Position numbers and translations under genes: made by a program. Below, one piece after another: positions 39,204 through 47,378 of a stretch of DNA of 64,000 nucleotides (its first letter is position 1; the number at the start of each line of letters is the position of its first letter). Under the pieces are notes generated by a model. The model worked only from the letters and a program-made list of their open reading frames with translations. It did not search any database and was not told the DNA's origin. The DNA lies in assembly GCF_003726035.1 (NCBI RefSeq), contig NZ_QICD01000009.1, positions 1 to 64,000 of the forward strand, read 5' to 3'. The DNA comes from Paraeggerthella hongkongensis. Its GTDB lineage: Bacteria > Actinomycetota > Coriobacteriia > Coriobacteriales > Eggerthellaceae.

Positions 39204-41741
39204 CTAGAACTTCATGAAACGCTCGTAGCGCTGCTTCAGCAAATCGTCCAGAGGGCGCCCGCCGAGCTCTTCAAGCGTTTTAACCACGTAAGCCCGAACG
39301 CCTTGAGCAGCTGCTTCGGGGTTTTCGTGAGCAGGACCGGCACCTTCAGGAAGAACAGCGTCGACGATGCCCATCTGGCAGGCCTCGTGCGCGCTCATCT
39401 TCATGACGGCCGCCGCTTCGGGGGCGCGCGTGCGGTCCTTCCAAAGGATGGAAGCAAACCCTTCCGGCGAGAGAACCGAATACACGGCATGCTCCTGCAT
39501 AGCCACACGATCCGCAACGGCCAGAGCAAGAGCGCCGCCCGAACCGCCTTCGCCCAAAAGCACGCTCACCACCGGCACGCGCATGCCCGCCAGCGCTATG
39601 AGGTTGTCCGCAATCGCGTTGCCCTGCCCGCGCTCCTCCGCTTCAGTGCCGCAGAACGCGCCCTGCGTGTCCACCAGGCACACGATCGGACGCCCGAACT
39701 TCTCGGCCTGGCGCATGACGCGCAGCGATTTTCGATAGCCTTCCGGCTGCGGGCAGCCGAAGTTTCGCTTGATGCGCTCCTTCAGGTCGCGGCCCTTTTC
39801 CTGCGCGACCACGGTGACGGCGTGCCCGTCGATCCAGCCCAGCCCGCACACGATGGCGGCGTCGTCGCCGAACGCGCGATCGCCGTGCAGCTCGATGAAA
39901 CCGTCGACGAACGACTCGATGTACGACAGCGCCGTAGGACGATGCACGTTGCGCGCCAGCTGCACGCTTTCCCATGCGCGGTTCGAACGCGTCGAGGACG
40001 CAGCCTCGCCCCGAGCCGATGACGGCGCGCCGCCTTCGAGGGGAAGCCGACCGTCCACGTCGAATCCACCTCGTTTGAGGGCGCGCTCCAGACGCCTGCG
40101 CGACGCCGCATCGCTGCGCGCGAAACCGCCCATAAGGCCCGCGACGCGATCCCTCAACCGAGCCGGCGCCCAAGTCGCCTCGGTCAACGACGCGCCTTCC
40201 GGAGTGAGATCCCCGTACGTCACGGTATTGTACGTATGCGTGCCGTTCGCCAGGTTGTCGCGCACGGCTTCGTAGCTGACGAATATCTCCCGATCCCCCG
40301 GTTCGTGCCCGCTCTTCCCCGCGCCCGCAGGAGAGGTTGCCAGATGAATGGCCAGCACGTGCGCGAGCGTGCTGCGCAGATCCCCGCGTTCGACGATGGC
40401 GTCGATCAAACCGTGCTCGAGCGCGAATTCAGCGGTTTGGAAGCCTTCAGGGAGCTCTTGCTTGATGGTGTCTTTGATCACGCGCTGGCCGGCGAACCCG
40501 ATGAGCGCCCGCGGCTCCGCCAAAATGACGTCGCCTTGCATGGCGAACGACGCGGTCACGCCGCCCGTCGTAGGATCGGTGAGAACCGATATGTACGGGA
40601 GCTTGGCCTCGGCATGGCGATCGAGCGCGAACGACACCTTCGCCATCTGCATGAGCGACACCAGACCCTCCTGCATGCGCGCGCCGCCCGACGCGGTGAA
40701 CACCACCACGGGCAGGCGCTCGTCGGTTGCGCGCTCCACGAGCCGCGCCACCTTCTCGCCCACAACCGATCCCATGGATCCCATGAAGAACTGCGACTCC
40801 ATGATGCCGATGGCAACGCGCAAGCCGGCGATGCGGCCCTCGCCTGTGCACACGGCCTCGTCCAAGCCGGTCTTGTCGCGCTGGGCGGCCAGCTTGTCTT
40901 CGTAACCGGGAAAGCCCAACGGATCGGTCTCGGGCACCGACCGGTTCCATTCGACGAAGCTGCCCGCGTCGAGCAGGTCGTCGATGCGCTCGGCCGACGA
41001 CATGCGCAGGTACGTGCCGCACGACGGACAGACGTAGTGCCCTGCAGCCACGCTGGCCGCATCGAACTTGAGACCGCACGCGTGGCAGGCCCGCCAGGCT
41101 TCCGCGCCGGTTGCCGTCTTTTCCGTGGAGCAGAGCACCCAGCCGAGCAGAGGGGACTCAACGCTGAGCGGTTTGAACACGCGTACGCCGCGCGCTGCAG
41201 CGCGCGCCAGGAAGCTGTCGACCTCCGAAAGGGCAACGGCTTCGTCGCAGAGCAAGATGCAGGACGCTTGGCACTCCGAAGCGGCCTGCAGCACGGCGTA
41301 CGCATTGCCGAACAGGGCGTCCGTGTACTTTTCGCCCAGGCAAACGCTCAGCGCAGCAGCCTTCACATGCGGATCGTAACGACGGTCCTGCGTATACGCC
41401 GCGCACGCCGCGAACCCGGCCTCGACCACCGCGGGAAACAAACGGCGCGCCGTCTTCGCGCGGGCCATGACAAGAGCCACGGGAGCAGGTCGATCGGTTG
41501 CGACGTCAACACCCGAAGCGCATCGGCCCGCGCCGCCGGCCTCGGAAAAAACGGACGCATCCACCGCGTCGAGCGCGTTCGGAGCATCCGGGGAAACCCC
41601 CGCCGCCTCGGCCGCCATGCGGCTGAGACGGTACACGACGTCGGCCGAGCCCTCCACGGCTCGAACCGCAGCCGCAACGTCGTGCGGCAGGACCGCTCCG
41701 TCCGTTGCGATGGTGATGTAGTTCTGCTTACGCTGCTTCAT
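39204..41741 (-). CDS. accDA: fused acetyl-CoA carboxylase carboxyltransferase AccD-AccA with BC-like N-domain
   Basis: An 845-residue fusion. The start MKQRKQNYITIATDG has GGAAGG upstream. Residues about 87-195 resemble the N-terminal domain of biotin carboxylase (VALVMARAKTARRLFPAVVE, then HVKAAALSVCLGEKY) but lack any ATP-grasp part. Residues 219-241 are the AccD zinc ribbon (C219, C222, C238, C241). AccD follows with GGARMQEGLVSLMQMAK and DPTTGGVTASFAMQGDV, then AccA with VDTQGAFCGTEAEERGQGNA and LLGEGGSGGALALAVADRV. It transfers CO2 from carboxybiotin to acetyl-CoA to make malonyl-CoA. Last gene of the fatty-acid operon; accB and accC are not nearby. Confidence 0.92.
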   Translation of the reverse strand: MKQRKQNYITIATDGAVLPHDVAAAVRAVEGSADVVYRLSRMAAEAAGVSPDAPNALDAVDASVFSEAGGAGRCASGVDVATDRPAPVALVMARAKTARRLFPAVVEAGFAACAAYTQDRRYDPHVKAAALSVCLGEKYTDALFGNAYAVLQAASECQASCILLCDEAVALSEVDSFLARAAARGVRVFKPLSVESPLLGWVLCSTEKTATGAEAWRACHACGLKFDAASVAAGHYVCPSCGTYLRMSSAERIDDLLDAGSFVEWNRSVPETDPLGFPGYEDKLAAQRDKTGLDEAVCTGEGRIAGLRVAIGIMESQFFMGSMGSVVGEKVARLVERATDERLPVVVFTASGGARMQEGLVSLMQMAKVSFALDRHAEAKLPYISVLTDPTTGGVTASFAMQGDVILAEPRALIGFAGQRVIKDTIKQELPEGFQTAEFALEHGLIDAIVERGDLRSTLAHVLAIHLATSPAGAGKSGHEPGDREIFVSYEAVRDNLANGTHTYNTVTYGDLTPEGASLTEATWAPARLRDRVAGLMGGFARSDAASRRRLERALKRGGFDVDGRLPLEGGAPSSARGEAASSTRSNRAWESVQLARNVHRPTALSYIESFVDGFIELHGDRAFGDDAAIVCGLGWIDGHAVTVVAQEKGRDLKERIKRNFGCPQPEGYRKSLRVMRQAEKFGRPIVCLVDTQGAFCGTEAEERGQGNAIADNLIALAGMRVPVVSVLLGEGGSGGALALAVADRVAMQEHAVYSVLSPEGFASILWKDRTRAPEAAAVMKMSAHEACQMGIVDAVLPEGAGPAHENPEAAAQGVRAYVVKTLEELGGRPLDDLLKQRYERFMKF

Positions 41742-41789
41742 CGAACGACCTTCCGAATTCCCCGACCATCGCACAGGCGCCGCCGCGCG

Positions 41790-42239
41790 CTACGCCTCGG
41801 CCTTTGCCAGCACGTACTTCTGCGTCGCCGTCGCGCACACCTGGCCGTCGACGCTCGCCTCCACCTCCGCCACGCACAAGCGAGACGAGGATTTCACGAT
41901 ACGGCCCTTCAAGACGAGCGTGTCGCCCGGCTCCACCTGACGGCGAAACTTCGCGTTGTCGATACCGGTCAAAAACCCGATCGACCCCTCGGCCCCTCGT
42001 TCTACGAGCACGCAGAACGAGGCAGCTTGGGCAAGCGCCTCCATGATGATGACGCCCGGGAGCACCGGGTGTCCCGGGAAGTGGCCCTCGAACAGCGCCA
42101 AGCCGGGATCGACGTCAAGCTCGGCCGTCACTTCGACGCCCGGCTTGCAGGAGGTCACTCGGCTCACCCAGCAAAACGGGTCGCGGTGCGGCAGCACCGC
42201 CTCGACGACGTCCTTGCCGCAGGGATACTCGATATCCAT
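41790..42239 (-). CDS. fabZ: 3-hydroxyacyl-ACP dehydratase FabZ
   Basis: A 149-residue hot-dog fold enzyme (MDIEYPCGKDVVEAVLPHRD) with AAAGGAG upstream of ATG 42239. The catalytic His and Glu are in GHFPGHPVLPGVIIMEALAQ. It removes water from 3-hydroxyacyl-ACP in each elongation cycle. It lies between fabF and accDA. Confidence 0.95.
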   Translation of the reverse strand: MDIEYPCGKDVVEAVLPHRDPFCWVSRVTSCKPGVEVTAELDVDPGLALFEGHFPGHPVLPGVIIMEALAQAASFCVLVERGAEGSIGFLTGIDNAKFRRQVEPGDTLVLKGRIVKSSSRLCVAEVEASVDGQVCATATQKYVLAKAEA

Positions 42240-42317
42240 AGGTTCTCCTTTCAACGGCGCGCTTTGCACGCCATGCGCCCGCGCGAGGCGCCTTGGCGCG
42301 CCGCGCTCCGATGGCCG

Positions 42318-43625
42318 TCAGGCCAGCGGGGTCCGGTACGGCGAGATAGCAAGCGAGGCGTTGTGGCCGCCGAAGCCCAGCGAGTTCGAAAGCGCCACCT
42401 TCTGGGGGTAGTTCGTCTTCGCCTCCACCACCACGTTCACCGGGCACGCAGGATCGGCTTCGGCGAACCCGGCCGTGGGAGGAACGCAGTCGTTGGCCAC
42501 GGACAGAGCGCACACGATAGCTTCGATCGCACCCGCAGCCCCCAGCGTATGACCCGTCGTGCCCTTCACGGAAGTGACCGGCACCGTGCAAGCGAGCTCT
42601 TCGCCGCATACGGCGGCAAGCGCCTTGGACTCGGTCGCGTCGTTTGCGGGCGTGCCCGTCCCGTGAGCGTTCAAATGCCCTAGATCGGCAGGCGTGAAGC
42701 CCCCTTCCGAAAGCGCCTGCAGCATCGCGCGCGCCACGCCGTCGCCGCTCGGCTCGGGAGCGGTCATGTGGTAGGCGTCGCCCGTCGAGCCGAAGCCGAC
42801 GACCTCGGCCAGCACGGTCGCCCCGCGCCCAAGGGCGTGCTCGAGCGACTCCAGAACCACCGCGCCCGCGCCCTCGCCCGCCACGAAGCCCGCACGGCGC
42901 ACATCGAAGGGCAGCGACGCCTCGCAAGGATCGGATGACTTCGAAAGCGCGCCCAGGTTCGCGAATCCAGCCAGGCAGATAGGCGACACGGACTCTTCCG
43001 ATCCTCCGGCAAGCGCCGCGTCGATGTAGCCGTGCCTGATGTCGCGCACGGCCGTGCCGATGCAATGGGCTCCCGTTGCGCAAGCAGTCACCACGTTCAG
43101 GCACTCGCCCTGCAAACCGTAGCGAATGGACAGGTTGCCAGCAGCGATGTTGCCGATCATCGTGGGGATGAACAGCGGGCTCACGCGCTTGGGACCCTTC
43201 TCAGCCAATGCGGAGAACCCGCTTTGCAGCTCGTCGATGCCGCCGATGCCCGTTCCGAACACGCACGCGATGCGCGTGGCGTCCTCCGCTTCCATATCGA
43301 GCCCCGCCTGAGCCATGGCCTCGTCGGAGGCGACGATGGCGTACTGTACGAACCGCTCGAAACGGCGCGCCTCCTTCTTGGAAAGGCCGTGCTCGGTCGC
43401 ATCGAAATCGCGTACCTCGGCAGCGATGCTCACGTCATGGTCGGTCGCGTCGAAACGCGCGATCGGGCCGATGCAGCAAGCGCGGTCCATGACCGCGTTC
43501 CAAAGCGCCTCTACGCCGACTCCGGCAGGAGACACCGCGCCCATGCCGGTGATGACCACGCGATGCGTGCCGTCGGGACGGCGCGTGGCAATATCCTGGG
43601 CACCCGAATTCGCGTTCTTGCTCAT
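42318..43625 (-). CDS. fabF: 3-oxoacyl-ACP synthase II
   Basis: A 435-residue condensing enzyme. Active-site Cys in NVVTACATGAHCIGTAV (about residue 183), His in LNAHGTGTPANDATE (about 325) and His in KGTTGHTLGAAGAIEA (about 360). It elongates acyl-ACP with malonyl-ACP. The ATG overlaps the fabG stop by 4 bp. No fabH (initiating synthase) is present in the cluster, so initiation must be provided elsewhere. Confidence 0.95.
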   Translation of the reverse strand: MSKNANSGAQDIATRRPDGTHRVVITGMGAVSPAGVGVEALWNAVMDRACCIGPIARFDATDHDVSIAAEVRDFDATEHGLSKKEARRFERFVQYAIVASDEAMAQAGLDMEAEDATRIACVFGTGIGGIDELQSGFSALAEKGPKRVSPLFIPTMIGNIAAGNLSIRYGLQGECLNVVTACATGAHCIGTAVRDIRHGYIDAALAGGSEESVSPICLAGFANLGALSKSSDPCEASLPFDVRRAGFVAGEGAGAVVLESLEHALGRGATVLAEVVGFGSTGDAYHMTAPEPSGDGVARAMLQALSEGGFTPADLGHLNAHGTGTPANDATESKALAAVCGEELACTVPVTSVKGTTGHTLGAAGAIEAIVCALSVANDCVPPTAGFAEADPACPVNVVVEAKTNYPQKVALSNSLGFGGHNASLAISPYRTPLA

Positions 43626-44386
43626 AGCGACATACCTCCATCGATGCAGATAACTTGCCCGGTCACGTAACCGGCCTCCTCGCTCGCTAGAAATCGAACG
43701 AGCGCGGCAACGTCCTTCGGCTCGCCGAAACGCCCCGACGCGATGCGCGCCAAAACCGCGTCGCGCTGCTTGTCCGACAACTCGTCGGTCATGTCCGTGG
43801 ATATGAAGCCCGGGGCAACCGCGTTCGCCGTGACGTTGCGGGCGGCCAGCTCGCGCGCGAGCGATTTCGTCAGGCCGATAACCCCCGCCTTGGAAGCCGC
43901 GTAATTCGCCTGACCCGCGTTTCCAGCTACGCCCACCACGCTCGACAGGTTCACGATGCGACCGTAGCGCTGCTTCATCATGCGCTGGGCCGCCGCTTTG
44001 CAGCAGTTGAACGTACCCTTGAGGTTCACGTCGATGACCGCGTCGAAGTCCTCTTCCTTCATGCGCACCAGCAATCCGTCGCGCGTGATGCCCGCATTGT
44101 TCACCAGCACGTCCACGCGCCCGAACGCCTCATGGGCGGCCTCGATCAATCCATGCGCCTGGTCGGCATCGGCGACGTTCGCCGCCACCGCAACGGCGCG
44201 CACGCCGTACTCGCTGGCCAAACCATCGGCCAGCTCCTGAGCTGCGGCAAGCCCGCGTTCGCTCGAGCAGTTCACGCACACGTCGAAGCCGGAGCGCGCC
44301 AGCTCTTCGGCCACCGCACGGCCGATTCCACGGCTCGATCCGGTAACGACCGCGCTTCGGCGCAGGGTTTCGGGTTGGTTGGTCAC
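43622..44386 (-). CDS. fabG: 3-oxoacyl-ACP reductase FabG
   Basis: A 254-residue short-chain dehydrogenase from GTG 44386, which overlaps the fabD TGA as GTGA. NADPH-binding TGSSRGIGRAVAEELA, NNAGITRDG, and catalytic Ser, Tyr, Lys in NLSSVVGVAGNAGQANYAAS then KAGV. It reduces 3-oxoacyl-ACP. The C-terminus GYVTGQVICIDGGMSL is typical. Confidence 0.95.
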   Translation of the reverse strand: MTNQPETLRRSAVVTGSSRGIGRAVAEELARSGFDVCVNCSSERGLAAAQELADGLASEYGVRAVAVAANVADADQAHGLIEAAHEAFGRVDVLVNNAGITRDGLLVRMKEEDFDAVIDVNLKGTFNCCKAAAQRMMKQRYGRIVNLSSVVGVAGNAGQANYAASKAGVIGLTKSLARELAARNVTANAVAPGFISTDMTDELSDKQRDAVLARIASGRFGEPKDVAALVRFLASEEAGYVTGQVICIDGGMSL

Positions 44387-45396
44387 AGTGTCTCCTCTTC
44401 GGAATCGGAGGCGCAGCACGTTGCCACGCACGCTTCAAGGCTCGTTCGATCCTGCACACAGCAACGCGTGAAGCCCCGATCGATGCGCTTCACCAGGTTC
44501 GCCAGCACGCCGCCGTAACCCGCCTCGACGAACGTGTCCGCACCGGCAGCTGCAAGCGCCTCGATGCTTTGCTGAAAGCGAACGGGACCGGTCAAGTGCT
44601 CGACCAGGCGCGTCCGCGCGCTCGCCGCATCCAGGGGCGCGGCGGACAGATTGCAGATGAGCGGCACGCAAGGCTCGGCAAACTCCACGCCGTCCAGGTA
44701 CCGCGCGAGCTCGACCGCGGCGTCGGCCATCAAAGGGCTGTGGAACCCCCCGGACGTAGCCAACCGCGAGAAGCGCCCGCCTTGGTCGGCCCATGCGGCC
44801 TCGATGCGCTCGATCGCCTCCGGCGTTCCGGAAACAACGATCTGGCCAGGGCAGTTGTAGTTCGCCGGAACCAGAACGCCGCCCTGCGCGCATTCCGCGC
44901 ACAGCGCGCGCACGCTTTCCTCGTCGGCCTTGAGCAAAGCGCTCATGGCGCCCGGTTGCGTGGCAGCCGCCTCAGCCATGAGGCGGGACCGCTCGCGCAC
45001 GAACGCAAAGGTCGCCTCGTCCGACAGCATGCCCGACACGGCGAGCGCGCTCACCTGGCCCAGCGAGAAGCCCAGCACGGCGATAGGCTCCACGCCGCGG
45101 GCTTCGAGCGCACGCGCCGCGCCGATCGACAGCGCGCACAGCGCCGGCTGGGCGTAGCGCGTGTCGTTGAGCTGATCGGCGCTTGCATTCGAAACCAGAT
45201 CGGCTACGCTGTAGCCCAGCACGTCGGACGCGCAGGAGAACACCTCGGCCACTTCGGGAAGATCGAGAAGGCTCTCCCCCATGCCGGGCTTTTGCGAACC
45301 CTGGCCCGAGAGCATGAACACGGGATGCCTGGGAAGCATGCGCGGAACCGAAAGCGCGCCGGTGCGCGGTCCTTCCGCGAATTGCGTGTCAGCCAC
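44383..45396 (-). CDS. fabD: malonyl-CoA:ACP transacylase FabD
   Basis: A 337-residue protein starting at GTG 45396. The motifs are FMLSGQGSQKPGMGESL near residue 27, the nucleophile Ser in AVLGFSLGQVSAL (about 109), an Arg in VRERSRLMAEAA and His in GGFHSPLMADAA (about 218). It loads malonyl groups onto ACP. It is followed by fabG with a 4-bp overlap and preceded by fabK after 10 bp. Confidence 0.93.
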   Translation of the reverse strand: MADTQFAEGPRTGALSVPRMLPRHPVFMLSGQGSQKPGMGESLLDLPEVAEVFSCASDVLGYSVADLVSNASADQLNDTRYAQPALCALSIGAARALEARGVEPIAVLGFSLGQVSALAVSGMLSDEATFAFVRERSRLMAEAAATQPGAMSALLKADEESVRALCAECAQGGVLVPANYNCPGQIVVSGTPEAIERIEAAWADQGGRFSRLATSGGFHSPLMADAAVELARYLDGVEFAEPCVPLICNLSAAPLDAASARTRLVEHLTGPVRFQQSIEALAAAGADTFVEAGYGGVLANLVKRIDRGFTRCCVQDRTSLEACVATCCASDSEEETL

Positions 45397-45406
45397 GACG
45401 CACCCC

Positions 45407-46378
45407 TTACCGAACGCGTGCGCGCCGAGCGTTCAATTGCGCCAGCGCCTCAAGGTCGAGTCCGCCGAGAGCCTGCGCCTCGGCGATCATCGAAGCCACC
45501 ACGTCCGCCGCCGTCTTGCGCTCGCTCACGAGCGCAGCCGACTGCCCCGCCATCATGGTCCCGTTGTCCACGTCGCCCTCGACGGCGCGCCTGAGCGAGC
45601 CCACGTACATCGCTTCCAGCTCGTCGCCATGAGCAGCCGCGTCGCCTTCCAGCTTGCGCACCGTGCGCGCGAACCTGTTCTTCAGGCAGCGAACGGGGTG
45701 TCCGCTTCCGCGGCCGGTGACTATGGTGTCGGAATCTTTCGCGGCGATGACCTTGTCCTTGTAGGCATCGGCGATGCAGCACTCGTCCACGGTCAAGAAG
45801 CGCGTGCCCACCTGCACCCCTTCGGCCCCAAGGGCGAATGCGGCAACAAGCCCGCGTCCGTCGGCGATGCCTCCCGCCGCGATCACGGGGATCGAAACGG
45901 CGTCGCATACCGCCGGGACGAGAGCCATCGTGGCAAGCTCTCCGATATGGCCGCCCGCCTCGGTGCCCTCGGCCACCACGGCATCGGCGCCCAGACGCTC
46001 CATGCGCACGGCGAGCGCGCTTGAAGCGATCACGGGGACCACCTTGATGCCGGCGCCCTTCCACAGATCCATGTAGTTCGCCGGGCTGCCCGCACCCGTG
46101 GTGATAACGTCCACTTCAAGCTCCGTCAAAAGCCTGGCAACCTCCGCAGCGTTCGGATCCATGAGCATGACGTTCGCGCCGATAGGCTTGTTGGTTTTCG
46201 AGCGGGCGACGCCTACCTGCTCCTCGATCCACGACAGCGGCGCGCCGCCGCATGCGATGATGCCCAAGCCCCCCGCTTCGCTGACCGCTGCGGCCAGATT
46301 CGCGTCGGCGATGCGAGCCATCGCTCCTTGGATGATGGGCACCTCGATGCCCAACGTGTCCGCTACCCGCGTTCTCAT
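45407..46378 (-). CDS. fabK: FabK-type enoyl-ACP reductase (FMN)
   Basis: A 323-residue TIM-barrel flavoprotein of the nitronate monooxygenase/FabK family: VPIIQGAMARIADANLAAAV, GGLGIIACGG, the FMN-binding AVVAEGTEAGGHIGE (catalytic His) and PVIAAGGIADGRGLVAAFAL. Position between acpP and fabD identifies it as the enoyl-ACP reductase of this pathway, which replaces FabI and resists triclosan in other bacteria. Confidence 0.9.
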   Translation of the reverse strand: MRTRVADTLGIEVPIIQGAMARIADANLAAAVSEAGGLGIIACGGAPLSWIEEQVGVARSKTNKPIGANVMLMDPNAAEVARLLTELEVDVITTGAGSPANYMDLWKGAGIKVVPVIASSALAVRMERLGADAVVAEGTEAGGHIGELATMALVPAVCDAVSIPVIAAGGIADGRGLVAAFALGAEGVQVGTRFLTVDECCIADAYKDKVIAAKDSDTIVTGRGSGHPVRCLKNRFARTVRKLEGDAAAHGDELEAMYVGSLRRAVEGDVDNGTMMAGQSAALVSERKTAADVVASMIAEAQALGGLDLEALAQLNARRARVR

Positions 46379-46414
46379 GCTCCGATCCTCTTTCTCGAAC
46401 TAGCTCGTCATGCC

Positions 46415-46437
46415 AAAAGCGGGCCCCGAAGGCCCGC
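46415..46437 (-). terminator. attenuator-like hairpin between acpP and fabK
   Basis: Minus strand GCGGGCC-TTCGG-GGCCCGC followed by TTTT. Placed 14 bp after the acpP stop, it would let acpP be made in excess over the enzymes downstream, as the cell needs. Confidence 0.65.
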
Positions 46438-46450
46438 GTCTTCAGCCCCT

Positions 46451-46672
46451 CTACTTCAAGGAATCAATATGAGCGACCAGCTGGCCCACCGTTTCGATGC
46501 CCTCCGGCTCGCCGAACTCGACGTCGCACTTTTCCTCGAGATCGCAAATGAGCTCGACCATGTCAAGCGAGTCGATGCCCAGCGAATCGAGCGTGGCGTC
46601 TTCGACGATGCCGTCGGCATCCAGGTCGAGGTTTTCCACAAGTACGTCTTTCACGATGTCGATCGTAGCCAT
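46451..46672 (-). CDS. acpP: acyl carrier protein
   Basis: A 73-residue acidic protein. The phosphopantetheine Ser lies in LGIDSLDMVELICDLEEKCD. It carries the growing acyl chain. GGAAGG precedes the ATG. The upstream region has a promoter and a FabT-like palindrome. Confidence 0.96.
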   Translation of the reverse strand: MATIDIVKDVLVENLDLDADGIVEDATLDSLGIDSLDMVELICDLEEKCDVEFGEPEGIETVGQLVAHIDSLK

Positions 46673-46697
46673 GTTGATCCTTCCGCTTCCAAATTAG

Positions 46698-46710
46698 TTT
46701 GATAATCAAA
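46698..46710. promoter_or_regulatory. FabT-like operator TTTGATAATCAAA before acpP
   Basis: A 13-bp palindrome 26 bp before the acpP start and about 11-23 bp past the predicted transcription start. It matches the core TTTGATnATCAAA of the second site at 47354-47366 and resembles the FabT box known from streptococci. Repression by roadblock or occlusion is inferred. Confidence 0.7.
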
Positions 46711-46727
46711 GTATTTAGGCATAGACG

Positions 46728-46756
46728 ATGATAGGGAGACTTCGCCTCGATTGCAA
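46728..46756 (-). promoter_or_regulatory. acpP-fab operon promoter
   Basis: TTGCAA (46751-46756), a 17-bp spacer and TATCAT (46728-46733) on the minus strand. It lies in the gap between the regulator gene and acpP and would start transcripts near 46721. Confidence 0.6.
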
Positions 46757-46789
46757 GTGCCTTGTCGGCCCCTCCACGATTTCTGCGCG

Positions 46790-47305
46790 CTACTCCTGCG
46801 CGTCGAAGAACGCCTTGACTTTCGCGAGAGCAACGGCGAACACGCGCTCCTCTTCCTCGCTCAGATCGGCTAGCGCCTCGTCGATCATCTGATGATGGAA
46901 CAGGTTGTGGGCGCGCAGCACCTGACGGCCCTTTTTCGTAAGCGAGACCAGTACTTTGCGCCGGTCGTCCTCCGCGCGCTCGCGCTCGACGAAACCCTTC
47001 TTGACCAGCTTGTTAACGGCCGTGGTCAGCGTTGCCAGCGTCACGCCTAGGCGCGCGGCAACCACGTTCATCGGGCTGTGCTCGTGAAGGCCCACGGCCA
47101 CGATGGTATGCACTTCGGTAATGGTGAGTCCCTGCGTCAAGCGGTTGTCCAAAGATCGCTCTTCGATGCGCAGGATGGAGTTGAACGTGCCCGACAGCAG
47201 GTCGTCGATCTCTTGTCGACGCGCGCGCACGGCGTCGTCGACCCCTGCCCGAGGCCTGCTCGAAAAAGATCGATCAAGGTCGCTCGATCCATGTGCCGTT
47301 TCCAT
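46790..47305 (-). CDS. MarR-family regulator, FabT-like
   Basis: A 171-residue winged-helix protein with GGGAAGGGGA upstream of ATG 47305. The DNA-binding region is SPMNVVAARLGVTLATLTTA then VNKLVKKGFVERERAEDDRR, with the wing KVLVSLTKKGRQVL. About 30 N-terminal residues are extra. Its place at the head of the fatty-acid cluster, and the two TTTGATnATCAAA sites, point to a FabT-type repressor that senses acyl-ACP. Confidence 0.85.
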   Translation of the reverse strand: METAHGSSDLDRSFSSRPRAGVDDAVRARRQEIDDLLSGTFNSILRIEERSLDNRLTQGLTITEVHTIVAVGLHEHSPMNVVAARLGVTLATLTTAVNKLVKKGFVERERAEDDRRKVLVSLTKKGRQVLRAHNLFHHQMIDEALADLSEEEERVFAVALAKVKAFFDAQE

Positions 47306-47337
47306 AGCCGTCCCCTTCCCGCGCCGTCGATGCCCGC

Positions 47338-47367
47338 ATCATACCGTATTCGCTTTGATCATCAAAG
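47338..47367 (-). promoter_or_regulatory. autoregulated promoter of the FabT-like gene
   Basis: -35 TTTGAT (47361-47366), a 17-bp spacer and -10 TATGAT (47338-47343). The palindrome TTTGATCATCAAA (47354-47366) covers the -35 box, so bound regulator would block RNA polymerase. Confidence 0.7.
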
Positions 47368-47378
47368 AAAATACCCGA

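Noticed and set aside
40236-42683. 815-codon plus-strand frame
   Set aside because: Antisense to accDA, fabZ and fabF; no domain and no ribosome site.
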